A stretch of DNA of 64,000 nt. It comes from Neobacillus piezotolerans. GTDB lineage: Bacteria > Bacillota > Bacilli > Bacillales > Cytobacillaceae. The position numbers and the translations under genes were made by a program. Where the stretch lies: NCBI RefSeq assembly GCF_003362805.1, contig NZ_QNQT01000004.1, positions 124,001-188,000 on the forward strand, given 5' to 3'. Below the pieces are notes generated by a model. It did not search any database and was not told the origin of the DNA. It saw only the letters and a program-made list of their open reading frames with translations. Below, one piece after another: positions 17,966 through 27,005 of this stretch (position 1 is its first letter; each line of letters begins with the position of its first letter).

Positions 17966-20179
17966 ATGAAAATAAGGCCTATCATCAAGAATAGAGGAAG
18001 ACTAATTTTGCTCTCATTCACCGGTTTGGTACTGATTTCCGAGATCGGTTCCATGTTTCTTCCGATTAACAAACAGTTTTTTCATTTCACCGCCCTAATC
18101 GTTACGGGCCTTTTGATTCTCGCTGTCCTTAAAGGGGTCGATTTGACTGCGGAGGAACTTCAAAAGAATCGACAGCGGCTGAAAGAAATATTTGATACGC
18201 TGGATGTCGCCATTTGGACACATGACCTGAAAGCAAACCACCTGATGATTACTCCCGGCATAGAAAAGCTTTATGGGTATAGGCTCCAGGAATTTTACCA
18301 GGACCATACACTATGGCGGAAAGTGATCCATCCGGATGACCAGCATATTTTGCCGGAGAGGGAGCAGGCTTTTGCCAAAGGGGATACCATTACGAGTATT
18401 TACCGGATTATCCGTCCAGACGGGGAAATCCGTTGGATACAGGACCGGGGGATTCCAACCGTCACCAATGGGGAACTTGTCGACTTCAGTTCGGTGCTTT
18501 TTGACATAACGGATAAAAAAGAGAGTGAAAACCGTTATAAAAGCCTTGTTGAAATGTCCCCCGATATTATTGCCGTTTACAGCAGGGGGAAAATTGATTA
18601 TATAAATGAAACCGGTGCAAGGATTTTTGGGGGAGAGTGCCCGAGGGAGATAATTGGGATGCCGCTTTCCAGCCTTATTCCGAAGTCGGTTATCCATGAG
18701 ATGCGGTACCGTGAACTGACCATTGGAACTGATGGCGGCGAAAAGATAAGCCTTGAGTTCCAGGCTTCAAGGCTGGATGGGACAAAGATCGACCTTGAGA
18801 TGGTATCGATGCCGATTTTCTTTGAAGGCAGGGCTGCGAGGCAAATTGTCGGACGTGATATTACCGAACGGAAAAAGGCCGAACAGACAATCCAGAATAT
18901 GGCCTATTATGATGCGCTGACAGGACTGCCGAACCGGAACCGATTCAGGGAAAAACTGAACGAGGCGCTAAACAGCAATAACAACCAAAAGCATGCGGTC
19001 CTTTTCCTTGACCTCGATCGTTTTAAAATCATCAATGATACGAAAGGGCACTCCGTCGGCGATCTATTGCTTAAGGCTGTCGCCTCCAGGCTTGAACAGG
19101 CGGTCAAAAAGGATGGCATCGTATCGCGCCAGGGCGGCGACGAGTTTATTATTCTATTGAATGACGCCAGCCGTGAAAAGATCGTTAGGGTTTCAAAAAG
19201 GATATTGAATGATTTTTCAAGGCCGTTTGGAATAAATGGCGAAGAATTTTTTGTAACTCCAAGCATCGGCATCAGCGTCTCCCCAACAGACGGAATTGAC
19301 GGGGAAACGCTGATAAAGAATGCCGATACGGCTATGTACCTTGCGAAGGACCGAGGTAAAAATAACTATCAGTTCTTTTCATCCCACCTGCAAGGACTTT
19401 CTTCCAAGAAGATGGAGCTCGAAACAGGGTTGAGAAAGGCAATCGAACAGGGGCAGCTCACGCTTTATTACCAGCCGCAGGTTGAACTTGAAACCGGCGC
19501 TATCATCGGCGTCGAGTCGCTGATCAGGTGGGAGCATCCGATAAAGGGGCTTGTGCCGCCTTCGGAATTCATCCCGCTTGCCGAGGAAACCGGCCTTATA
19601 GTCCCAATCGGGAAATGGGTGTTGAAAAAAGCGTGTGAGCAGCACCGGAGTTGGCAGGAAAAAGGTTATCCGCCATTAATGGTTTCCGTAAATATATCCG
19701 TCAGGCAGTTCCAGGATGATAATTTTGTCGAATCGGTAAAACGAATCCTAATCGAAACGGAAATGGACCCAAGTTCGCTTGAGCTTGAAATAACGGAAAG
19801 TATTATGCAGAACATTGATAGGTCCATCAAGATACTTGGGCAATTGAACGAGTTGGGGGTAAAGATTGCCATCGATGATTTTGGGACAGGCTATTCATCC
19901 TTGAGTTATCTCAAACACCTGCCAATCGATACGATTAAAATTGATAAATCATTCCTTGATGATATTGACGCCGATGCGTTAGAAGGCGCGATGGTCAAAA
20001 CAATCCTCGACATGGGCTTGAATATGAGATTCCATGTTATCGCCGAAGGAATCGAAAAACCGGAACAGGTCGGATACCTGGTGTCAAACGGATGCACCGT
20101 TGGGCAGGGCTATCATTTTAGCCGCCCGCTGCCGGCCTCCCAAGTCGAAAAACTCTTGAATAAACCGATTCTCGTTTAA
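17966..20179 (+). CDS. PAS-GGDEF-EAL cyclic-di-GMP protein
   Basis: A 737-aa membrane-associated sensor. Two short helices lie in residues ~10-57. Two PAS domains (about 65-185 and 185-305) follow, the first with the PAS3-like [16 protein letters not shown] domain has intact RQGGDEF near residue 390, and an EAL domain has [11 protein letters not shown] near 515 and [14 protein letters not shown]. Both catalytic signatures look intact, so it could make or degrade c-di-GMP; in such fusions one activity usually dominates. It has its own terminator and is probably monocistronic. The PAS ligand is unknown. Confidence 0.94.
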   Translation: MKIRPIIKNRGRLILLSFTGLVLISEIGSMFLPINKQFFHFTALIVTGLLILAVLKGVDLTAEELQKNRQRLKEIFDTLDVAIWTHDLKANHLMITPGIEKLYGYRLQEFYQDHTLWRKVIHPDDQHILPEREQAFAKGDTITSIYRIIRPDGEIRWIQDRGIPTVTNGELVDFSSVLFDITDKKESENRYKSLVEMSPDIIAVYSRGKIDYINETGARIFGGECPREIIGMPLSSLIPKSVIHEMRYRELTIGTDGGEKISLEFQASRLDGTKIDLEMVSMPIFFEGRAARQIVGRDITERKKAEQTIQNMAYYDALTGLPNRNRFREKLNEALNSNNNQKHAVLFLDLDRFKIINDTKGHSVGDLLLKAVASRLEQAVKKDGIVSRQGGDEFIILLNDASREKIVRVSKRILNDFSRPFGINGEEFFVTPSIGISVSPTDGIDGETLIKNADTAMYLAKDRGKNNYQFFSSHLQGLSSKKMELETGLRKAIEQGQLTLYYQPQVELETGAIIGVESLIRWEHPIKGLVPPSEFIPLAEETGLIVPIGKWVLKKACEQHRSWQEKGYPPLMVSVNISVRQFQDDNFVESVKRILIETEMDPSSLELEITESIMQNIDRSIKILGQLNELGVKIAIDDFGTGYSSLSYLKHLPIDTIKIDKSFLDDIDADALEGAMVKTILDMGLNMRFHVIAEGIEKPEQVGYLVSNGCTVGQGYHFSRPLPASQVEKLLNKPILV

Positions 20180-20199
20180 GCAGCGGATCATGGAAAAAG

Positions 20200-20234
20200 G
20201 CAAATCCCCCCATATCACGGGGATTTGCTTTTTT
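20200..20234 (+). terminator. Terminator after the GGDEF-EAL gene
   Basis: 10-bp perfect stem GCAAATCCCC / GGGGATTTGC and a run of T. Confidence 0.9.
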
Positions 20235-20440
20235 AATTGAATGAGCCAAATACTAGTATCCGCTTGTTTAGGAGGAAGAAGTTGCAAAACATGTTGTTTT
20301 GTATGACTATGGCATTGTTAGGTTCTTTTTAGAAAATAAATCTTTCCAATAAGCATGCAGGGATCTGAAAAATCGGCCAATAGGAATCAATGCAGAGAGC
20401 CGGGAAAAAAAACGCAAAAAGTTTCGGGAGGGGTCGGGCT

Positions 20441-21484
20441 ATGGAAGTAACAAAGAAAAGCTTTGGGGAACTGGATGGAAAACCTGTCCATGCGATTGCG
20501 ATAACGAACCATAATGGCATGGGGTTCACCTGCCTGGATTATGGATGCATTATTACCGAAATCCTTGTACCGGATTCAAAAGGGCAAATTGAGAATGTGG
20601 TGCTCGGTTTCGACAATCTCGAGGATTATCTCAGGCATTCGCCTTATTTCGGAGCGGTCGTGGGCCGGGTGGCTGGAAGGATAAAGGATGGGCGCTTTAG
20701 CCTCGACGGAAAAGAATATATTCTTGCCAAAAATAATGACGGCAACCATCTTCATGGAGGACTGAAGGGACTCGATAAGGTCATTTGGGATGCAAAAGTC
20801 CACGCGGAGGGACCTGTCGCCAGAGTCGAATTTTCATATGAGAGCCCGGACGGTGAGGAAGGATACCCGGGGAACGTTTCCTTAAGGACAGTCTATACCC
20901 TTACCGATGATAACGAGCTCATCGTTGAGTTTTTCGGAGCAACAGATAAGAAGACGATTCTTAACCTGACCAACCATACTTATTTTAACTTGAGTGGGGA
21001 CGCCAAATCGACCATTCTTAATCATACTCTCAAGTTGGATAGTGAAAGATTTCTGGAATTGGATGAAAACCTGATTCCGACTGGAAGCCTGCTTGATGTA
21101 GAGGGTACAGCTTTTGATTTCCGGGAGGGCAGAAAGCTTTCAGACGGCCCTGCATCGAGCGATGAGCAAAATCTCCTTGCCGGAAAGGGTTACGACCATC
21201 CCTTTGTACTTAATCAAAAGAACGGGACGGCCATAGAATTGCGTTGTAATGAGAGTGGCCGGAAAATGGAGGTTGAAACGAACCAGCCTGCTGTAGTGGT
21301 TTATACAACGAACCAGCTTGAAGGTGGCTTTCTGCTGAGCGGAAAGGTAAAGCCAGAGCCGTATTTGGCAGTCTGTCTGGAGACCCAGAAATACCCTGAC
21401 GCCATTAACCAACCAAATTTTCCTTCCATTGTGCTTGATGAAGGTGAAAAGTACTATTCGTATACAAAGTTTAAATTTCGGTGA
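20441..21484 (+). CDS. galM: Aldose 1-epimerase (mutarotase)
   Basis: A 347-aa GalM-family enzyme that interconverts alpha and beta anomers of hexoses. Family marks are GRVAGRIKDGRFSLDGKEY, NNDGNHLHGG, LTNHTYFNLSG with the catalytic His, GYDHPF, and CLETQKYPDA with the catalytic Glu near the C-terminus. ATG at 20441 is preceded by CGGGAGGGG; the frame is open further upstream without a better site. No galactose operon genes are adjacent. The 261 bp upstream shows nothing else I can name. Confidence 0.93.
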   Translation: MEVTKKSFGELDGKPVHAIAITNHNGMGFTCLDYGCIITEILVPDSKGQIENVVLGFDNLEDYLRHSPYFGAVVGRVAGRIKDGRFSLDGKEYILAKNNDGNHLHGGLKGLDKVIWDAKVHAEGPVARVEFSYESPDGEEGYPGNVSLRTVYTLTDDNELIVEFFGATDKKTILNLTNHTYFNLSGDAKSTILNHTLKLDSERFLELDENLIPTGSLLDVEGTAFDFREGRKLSDGPASSDEQNLLAGKGYDHPFVLNQKNGTAIELRCNESGRKMEVETNQPAVVVYTTNQLEGGFLLSGKVKPEPYLAVCLETQKYPDAINQPNFPSIVLDEGEKYYSYTKFKFR

Positions 21485-21580
21485 CCAAACGGGCCCTTGA
21501 TTTCATCAAAACCCAAGGCACTGATTAATTGTAAAAAGTGGTATCATAAAGGTTCGATTAGCCAATTTGGAGGGGAATCT

Positions 21581-22078
21581 ATGCCGGAATTTTGGGATGT
21601 ATATGACCGCGACAGGAATAAAACAGGAAGAACTGCAATCCGCGGGGAAAAACTAGCACATGGTGACTTTCATCTTGTCGTCCATGTTTGGATTCTGAAC
21701 AGTAAAGGAGAATACTTGATCCAGAAACGCGCCCCGCATGTAAAAGGCTCCCCGAATTTGTGGGCAACCACTGGCGGCGCCGCGATTATGGGTGATGACA
21801 GCGCCGCGGCATGTATACGGGAAACGAAAGAGGAACTGGGCATTGTTCCGGATATGGAAAATGCCGAGGTAGCTTTCACTGTTGTAAGGGATGAGAGCAT
21901 TTCCGACGTTTGGCTTATCAGGCAGAATGTCGATATCGCGGAGTGCGTCCTCCAGGTGGAGGAAGTTAGCGCTGTAAAATGGGCAACAGCCGAAGAAATC
22001 CTTTCCATGGCAAGCCGCGGCGAATTTGTTCACTATCGATACCTGCAGGAATTATTCACAGCCACAATGCCGGCATAG
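21581..22078 (+). CDS. Nudix hydrolase (YfcD-like)
   Basis: A 165-aa Nudix protein starting at ATG behind TTGGAGGGGA. The Nudix box reads GAAIMGD-x7-RETKEELGI, with Asp where the first conserved Glu usually sits; the catalytic REtkEEL part is intact. The N-terminus (FWDVYDRDRNKTG) resembles the YfcD/IDI-like branch, which often has unclear substrates. Likely hydrolyses a nucleoside diphosphate derivative. The next gene begins 20 bp after its stop. Confidence 0.88.
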   Translation: MPEFWDVYDRDRNKTGRTAIRGEKLAHGDFHLVVHVWILNSKGEYLIQKRAPHVKGSPNLWATTGGAAIMGDDSAAACIRETKEELGIVPDMENAEVAFTVVRDESISDVWLIRQNVDIAECVLQVEEVSAVKWATAEEILSMASRGEFVHYRYLQELFTATMPA

Positions 22079-22098
22079 AGGAAATTTCTAGAAAGGAG

Positions 22099-22479
22099 GT
22101 GGCCGATATCGTCAGGAAGCCGCTGCGCCTGTTGTTTATCTTTGCTGGTTTCATGTCTCTTGGACTTGGCATAATCGGCATTGTCCTCCCGGTTATTCCG
22201 ACCACCCCGCTCCTTTTGTTGGCGTCGTATTGCTTTATGCGAGGCTCGAAGAAGTTCGAGGCATGGTTCAAAGAAAGCCCACTGTATAAAAAACATCTCG
22301 AAGGTTTTGTACGGAAACGGGAAATGACCTTAAAACAAAAACTCACGATTCTCCTATTTGCGGACTGCATGATCGCAATTCCGTTCGTCATGACCGACAG
22401 CTGGGCGCTGAGAGCCATGCTTGCAGCCATTGTCATGTATAAATACTATTATTTTTTTACTAAAATCAAGACGCTGTAA
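22099..22479 (+). CDS. YbaN/DUF454-family membrane protein
   Basis: About 125 aa with hydrophobic segments and the DUF454 signature GFMSLGLGIIGIVLPVIPTTPLLLLASYCF followed by RGSKKFEAWF. Function of the family is unknown. The start is odd: there is no ATG. GTG at 22099 touches its own Shine-Dalgarno sequence (AAAGGAGG), whereas an ATC codon at 22108 sits at ideal spacing from it. I give the GTG coordinate, but initiation at ATC is possible. It is downstream of and likely co-transcribed with the Nudix gene. Confidence 0.8.
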   Translation: MADIVRKPLRLLFIFAGFMSLGLGIIGIVLPVIPTTPLLLLASYCFMRGSKKFEAWFKESPLYKKHLEGFVRKREMTLKQKLTILLFADCMIAIPFVMTDSWALRAMLAAIVMYKYYYFFTKIKTL

Positions 22480-22529
22480 TTGAAGCGCTCCTCCATTGGA
22501 ATTACGGGGGAAAGCTTGCTATGCGCAAA

Positions 22530-22559
22530 AAAGGCCAAACCCTAACCGGTCTGGCCTTT
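22530..22559. terminator. Bidirectional terminator between ybaN-like gene and queT
   Basis: Inverted repeat AAAGGCCAAACC / GGTCTGGCCTTT with a 6-nt loop. T-rich ends on both strands serve the converging genes. Confidence 0.85.
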
Positions 22560-22564
22560 CGCTA

Positions 22565-23053
22565 TTAATCAATAAGTTTTTCAAAATTGATGCGTTTATG
22601 AATGGCATACATCAATGGCGCGCCAATCGTAAGCACGGCGAATTCGCCGAATGCGACCGCCAGCCATGTAGCGAAAAATGGGTATTTGAAGACAATGTTC
22701 AATTCCCAGGCAATCAGGAACATCGTCACCGTAAAGACAACGGTATTAATTGCCATCCGAGCCCAGATTCCTTTAATATACCGGGATGAAAACATGGTAA
22801 TCAAAAGGGCGAGCACCGATTGCCCGAAACCAAAAATAAGGTCGAGGCCGGGACTTGGCGAGAAGAAAAGGTTTGCCAGGAAAACGCCAAGGATAATGCC
22901 GAAAAAGTATTTCTTGTTAAATACGATGAGATGGTTGAACATCTCGGATAAACGGAATTGAATATTTGAAAAGCTGAGCGGCTGGATAAAAAACGTCACC
23001 ACAATATACAGCGCAGCAATAATCCCGTTCACTGCCAATGATTTAATATTCAT
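22565..23053 (-). CDS. queT: Queuosine precursor transporter QueT
   Basis: A 162-aa membrane protein with about five helices, of the QueT/DUF988 group that supplies queuosine precursors through ECF-type uptake. The N-terminal block QPLSFSNIQFRLSEMFNHL and GYLDLIFG-like DLIFGFGQS are characteristic. The identification is supported by a preQ1-I riboswitch directly upstream that merges into its ribosome binding site. It is a single-gene transcript with its own promoter and terminator. High preQ1 would be expected to reduce translation. Confidence 0.92.
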   Translation of the reverse strand: MNIKSLAVNGIIAALYIVVTFFIQPLSFSNIQFRLSEMFNHLIVFNKKYFFGIILGVFLANLFFSPSPGLDLIFGFGQSVLALLITMFSSRYIKGIWARMAINTVVFTVTMFLIAWELNIVFKYPFFATWLAVAFGEFAVLTIGAPLMYAIHKRINFEKLID

Positions 23054-23062
23054 CTTTCTCTC

Positions 23063-23099
23063 TCCTTAGTTTTTTAGCGTGGGAGGTTCTCGAACCACG
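23063..23099 (-). promoter_or_regulatory. PreQ1-I riboswitch
   Basis: On the minus strand: a 5-bp stem CGTGG / CCACG enclosing loop TTCGAGAACCTC, then CTAAAAAACTAAGGAG. The A-rich tail, the AAAAAACTAA motif and the merging Shine-Dalgarno are the hallmark of preQ1 class I. It is directly upstream of queT. A small hairpin TCGGG/CCCGA precedes it. Confidence 0.9.
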
Positions 23100-23121
23100 T
23101 CGGGCTTTACCCGAAAGTAAC

Positions 23122-23150
23122 ATTATAATCCCGGCGTTATTCTTAGTCAA
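23122..23150 (-). promoter_or_regulatory. Sigma-A promoter of queT
   Basis: Minus strand TTGACT (23150-23145), 17-bp spacer, TATAAT (23127-23122). It lies about 22 bp before the riboswitch stem. Confidence 0.85.
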
Positions 23151-23286
23151 TAGGGCGGATTTTTCTGCCAAATTATTGAGATTAGCTTAATCAATAGGGA
23201 TGTTATAGGGATTTCCAGAGGGTCAAAGCATTATATTTCTTCCTGCGTCATAAAAGTAATACTAAACGCTTAAAAGGGTGAACCAT

Positions 23287-23970
23287 ATGGTCTCTGTCAT
23301 TACGTGTACGAAAAGGCCGGATTTTCTTCAAGCAACCCTTCTTAATTTTGAAAATCAAACAATTGAAGAAAAGGAACTTGTGCTCATCCTTCATGGCTTT
23401 AGCAAACATCAGGTTGTGGGCTTGCCCGATAACCCGCTTATCCAAGTCCTTGAACTTCCCTCTGAAGAATCGCTCGGCTCTTGTTTAAACAAGGGAATCC
23501 GCCAGGCAAAATATAATATCATTGCACGGTTTGATGACGATGACTATTATGGTGCCCATTATCTTGAAGAAGCATTGGATGAATTGGAGAGACGCGGAGC
23601 CGATGTTGTCGGAAAGCAGTCAATATTCATTTATTTTAAATCCGATGGGCTTCTTGGATTGCTCTTTAAAGGCAAAGAGAATACATTTATAAAAAATACC
23701 AGTGATACACTAGCCGGCTCGACTCTTGTCTTTAAAAAATCTGTTGCTGAGACAGTGCAGTTTCCTCCGATTTCGGTGGGAGAGGATGCGGTTTTTTTGG
23801 AGGAGTGTAAAAAACGAGGGCTCTGTATGTATGCATCTTCACAGTTTAATTATGTGTATATCCGTTATTCGAATTCCCACCACACCTCCGATTCGGACAA
23901 TAGGCGGATTAAAAAACATTGTTCACCGCTTGTATGGACAAACGAGTTTGAAAAAATTTTTCCCTATTAG
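23287..23970 (+). CDS. Family 2 glycosyltransferase
   Basis: A 227-aa GT-A fold enzyme. It has the GT2 start VSVITCTKRPDFLQATLLNF and an acidic DxD-type cluster RFDDDDYY near residue 83. ADVVGKQ and AGSTLVFKKSV follow. It is clearly homologous to the C-terminal domain of the fusion at 33196-34959 (shared AD[VI]VGK, [SA]G[ST]T, FN[YH]V blocks), so it belongs to the same glycan system although on the opposite strand. ATG at 23287 is preceded by AAAGGGTGA. Donor and acceptor sugars are unknown. Confidence 0.85.
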   Translation: MVSVITCTKRPDFLQATLLNFENQTIEEKELVLILHGFSKHQVVGLPDNPLIQVLELPSEESLGSCLNKGIRQAKYNIIARFDDDDYYGAHYLEEALDELERRGADVVGKQSIFIYFKSDGLLGLLFKGKENTFIKNTSDTLAGSTLVFKKSVAETVQFPPISVGEDAVFLEECKKRGLCMYASSQFNYVYIRYSNSHHTSDSDNRRIKKHCSPLVWTNEFEKIFPY

Positions 23971-24051
23971 CAAGCGATGTTCCAGCTAATTCATTTCAGC
24001 GAATTCCCGAACAGCCAGCTTTACAAGCTATTCGAAAGGGGTGACGGTTAA

Positions 24052-25290
24052 ATGGATAACGATTACGTAAGCGGAGAACGTTTAAGGAAAAACCTCTCTA
24101 TTAGAAAAGAGCATTTTAGACAAAGACGGATAAGCTTGAATTCAGGTGTCCGACAGTTTATTTTTAAGAAGCTTAAGTCAATCGTAGAAAACAATCCGGG
24201 CAAGCTGATTGTCCTTTTTCCCTCTCTGCTTGATTGGAATATACCTCTTTTTCAGCGTCCCCAGCATATTGCGCTCAATTTTGCGGGCGAAGGTGTATTG
24301 TACCTTTATGGGACATTTAATCAATATGATACGGTCGACTCTATAGAGGAAGTAGTCCCAGGCTGTTTTTTAGTAAATATGAGAGAGCCGGAAATTGAAG
24401 AGGAGATCCTCTCCTATTTTGCCAAACAGCAAAACAGGGTCATTGTGCATATGTACTCAGGAGATATGATAAGGGATTACGGGTTTGTCAGAACGTGCCT
24501 TGAAATGGGATTTGACATTCTTTATGAATATATCGATGAATTGTCCCCGAGTATATCGGGAATTCCCATTCCGAGGCTGATTCTTGAAAGACATTTGGCG
24601 ATACTTGAAAATAAATCATGCTATGTGGTTGCGACAGCGGATAAACTTTACAACGATATTTTGGATAAAAGGCCTCCTGTTAGATGTGCTCTTGTTTCAA
24701 ATGGTGTGGATTATGAACACTTTCATGCAGTCTCCGGGAATAGTTCCCCGGCGGTACTCGTGGACGGCCTCCATCTGGGGAAAAAGCCTGTTATTGGCTA
24801 TTTCGGAGCGCTTGCGAACTGGGTTGATTATCCACTCCTTGAGAAGCTCGCCTTCTCAAGGAAAGACTGGCAAATTGTTTTGTTAGGTTTGGACTATGAC
24901 GGTAGTATAAATAAAAGCCGCTTGCTCTCCAGGCCGAACGTTCATTATTTAGGTCCGGTACGGTATAAAGAACTGCCAGCATATGCCCGCCATTTCAACG
25001 TTTCCATTATCCCGTTTTTAGTCAATGAAGTGACAATATCGACATCACCTATTAAGCTCTTTGAATATATGGCCGCGGGAAAGCCGATTGTATCTACAAA
25101 TCTTCCGGAATGCAGGAAATATGACGTTGTTATGATTGCTGAGGATCATAAGCGGTTTTTGGAAAAAGTGGAGGCTGCCCTTGAGATGGGGAAGGATGAA
25201 AAACTCACGCACCGGTTAAAGGAGGAAGCGAGGAAACATACATGGAGGGAGAAAGCCAAATCTATCTTACACTTGCTTAACACCCAATAA
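24052..25290 (+). CDS. Glycosyltransferase, TuaH-like (GT-B)
   Basis: A 412-aa protein with a basic N-terminal stretch, then a GT-B fold. Its first domain has the FQRPQHIALNF signature; the second has KKPVIGYFGALANWVD, LIGL-like IVLLGL, and PIKLFEYMAAGKPIVST, the nucleotide-sugar site. It resembles the protein at 29390-30403 and TuaH of B. subtilis teichuronic acid synthesis. ATG follows AAAGGGGTGACGG. With the GT2 gene upstream it forms the plus-strand arm of the glycan island. Confidence 0.85.
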   Translation: MDNDYVSGERLRKNLSIRKEHFRQRRISLNSGVRQFIFKKLKSIVENNPGKLIVLFPSLLDWNIPLFQRPQHIALNFAGEGVLYLYGTFNQYDTVDSIEEVVPGCFLVNMREPEIEEEILSYFAKQQNRVIVHMYSGDMIRDYGFVRTCLEMGFDILYEYIDELSPSISGIPIPRLILERHLAILENKSCYVVATADKLYNDILDKRPPVRCALVSNGVDYEHFHAVSGNSSPAVLVDGLHLGKKPVIGYFGALANWVDYPLLEKLAFSRKDWQIVLLGLDYDGSINKSRLLSRPNVHYLGPVRYKELPAYARHFNVSIIPFLVNEVTISTSPIKLFEYMAAGKPIVSTNLPECRKYDVVMIAEDHKRFLEKVEAALEMGKDEKLTHRLKEEARKHTWREKAKSILHLLNTQ

Positions 25291-25335
25291 TCATTCCTTC
25301 CCGTCTGAAAATGGAGAAAGGAATGATTATTTGGG
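25283..25335. terminator. Long bidirectional hairpin between converging genes
   Basis: CCCAATAATCATTCCTT is repeated inverted as AAGGAATGATTATTTGGG (one base bulged). It spans the stop of the plus-strand glycosyltransferase and lies just before the wecB end. Confidence 0.8.
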
Positions 25336-25345
25336 AATTCTTCAT

Positions 25346-26476
25346 TTAATTTAACTCCATACGAAGGCCAAAGTATTGGAGGATGGCGTCAACAATTCGT
25401 TTCGATGCAAAGCCATCCCCATATACGTTGGAAGGGACTGACATTTTTTTGTGCAAAGTATCATTTGTCAATAATTCTTTTGTTAAGCGATAAATTCCTT
25501 CCTCTTCAATCCCAGCAAGCTTTAATGATCCAGCCTCAATCCCCTCCGGCCGCTCAGTCGTATCCCTTAATACCAGAACAGGGACTCCAAGGAAAGGGGC
25601 CTCCTCCTGAATGCCGCCTGAGTCGGTTAGAATCAAGTGCGAACGGGCGCAAATGTTATGAAAATCAATCACATCAAGGGGTTTTGTTAAGTGAATGTTT
25701 GAATGGCCACCAAGCATTTCCCCTGCCAATTTTTGAATAGCGGGATTTAAGTGGACTGGATATACTACTGCAACATCGTCGAATTCCCTTGAAATCCTTC
25801 TAACAGCATTAAATATATTGGTGATTGGTTTCCCAAGGTTTTCCCGTCTATGCGCAGTTAGCAGAATAAGCCTTTTTCCCTTAACTGAATGAAGCAGGTC
25901 ATGATTATAACTTGTCGTTACAGTTGTTTTCAAAGCATCTATTACAGTATTTCCTGTTAAAAATAGAGCCCGAGGATCCTTGTTTTCTTTTTGTAAGTTG
26001 CCTAATGCCGTAATTGTAGGGGCAAAATGAAGATCTGCGATCACCCCTGTCAGTTGTCGATTTAGTTCCTCTGGAAAAGGAGAATCCTTATTAAAGGTCC
26101 GAAGCCCGGCTTCCACATGTCCAACCTTTACATTGTTATAAAAAGCAGCCAGGGCGGCTGCGAAGGTAGTTGTAGTATCCCCGTGAACAAGAACCAGGTC
26201 AGGTTTACTCTTTTTAATGATCATTTCAAGGCTCCTCAAAGACCTGGAAGCAAATTCCCCAAGGCTTTGTCCCGGCTGCATTAAGTTAAGGTCAAAATCC
26301 GGATTAATGGAAAAGGCCGTTAAAACCTGGTCGAGCATCTCCCTGTGTTGGGCAGTTACAGTTACGTATGTTTCAATCAATTCTGGGTGCTTGGCAAGTT
26401 CGTTTACCAATGGAGCCATTTTAATTGCTTCGGGCCTGGTTCCAAAGATGACCATGACTTTTAGTTTTCTTTTCAC
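25346..26476 (-). CDS. wecB: UDP-N-acetylglucosamine 2-epimerase (non-hydrolysing)
   Basis: A 376-aa enzyme converting UDP-GlcNAc to UDP-ManNAc in the cytoplasm. Signature blocks are VMVIFGTRPEAIKMAPLV, VHGDTTTTFAAALAAF, GHVEAGLRT, LTAHRRENLG and LTDSGGIQEEAP. It starts at GTG with AAAGGA nine bases upstream. It is the promoter-distal gene of the minus-strand glycan cluster. With WecC at the other end it supplies UDP-ManNAcA. In Bacillaceae a second copy (mnaA) often serves teichoic acids, so this may be the island's own paralogue. Confidence 0.95.
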   Translation of the reverse strand: MKRKLKVMVIFGTRPEAIKMAPLVNELAKHPELIETYVTVTAQHREMLDQVLTAFSINPDFDLNLMQPGQSLGEFASRSLRSLEMIIKKSKPDLVLVHGDTTTTFAAALAAFYNNVKVGHVEAGLRTFNKDSPFPEELNRQLTGVIADLHFAPTITALGNLQKENKDPRALFLTGNTVIDALKTTVTTSYNHDLLHSVKGKRLILLTAHRRENLGKPITNIFNAVRRISREFDDVAVVYPVHLNPAIQKLAGEMLGGHSNIHLTKPLDVIDFHNICARSHLILTDSGGIQEEAPFLGVPVLVLRDTTERPEGIEAGSLKLAGIEEEGIYRLTKELLTNDTLHKKMSVPSNVYGDGFASKRIVDAILQYFGLRMELN

Positions 26477-26521
26477 ATTGATTGATCCTTTCCCAGTTAT
26501 TGAGTATTGAGAAAGAGATGG

Positions 26522-26887
26522 TTAGTAGTGTTCGACCTCAAAGGATATGCTTTCGATATCGAAACATGAAATGATGACTGCAACCGGAGGAAGCTTTGGA
26601 GATTTCATTCCTGGTTGAATGATGACGACGCACCCGGTGCACTTATCAAAACATTTGATTTTGCCAATGATTTCATCACCAGTTTTTGTTCTAAAACGGA
26701 ATGTTTTCTTTTGGTGTTCCAGTTCACATAGAACGTTGCAAATGCAATGTTTGTTTTCTTTGCAATGGCAGTCATCCTCGCATTCGTGGTGTTCATGATG
26801 GTCTGTTTGCTTGCAGGATATGGAATTAAAGACCTCCTCCAAAAAATCTCCGTGCTCCATAGTGCCTTTCTTATGCCCAATATTCAT
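26522..26887 (-). CDS. Cys/His-rich protein, possible spore-coat or metal-binding protein
   Basis: 121 aa with 11 Cys and a dense His/Cys/acidic stretch (DHHEHHECEDDCHCKENKHC) in the first half, then a small beta-type region with FRFRTKTGDEIIGKIKCFDKCTGC. ATG follows GGAAGGAG. No signal peptide. I do not recognise the family. The composition suits a metal-binding or cross-linked coat/exosporium protein, and the CgeB-type neighbours suggest a spore role. It lies between wecB and a GT4 gene, same strand. Confidence 0.7.
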   Translation of the reverse strand: MNIGHKKGTMEHGDFLEEVFNSISCKQTDHHEHHECEDDCHCKENKHCICNVLCELEHQKKTFRFRTKTGDEIIGKIKCFDKCTGCVVIIQPGMKSPKLPPVAVIISCFDIESISFEVEHY

Positions 26888-27005
26888 ATTAATACTCCTT
26901 CCTTTTGCGTGGGTGGGTTATTATACCACCATGTTATTCGGGCAGGAGAAAAACAGTGTTGGGCGGTTTAATCAGTTCGTAGCGATTCTGAAAAACCACT
27001 TATTC

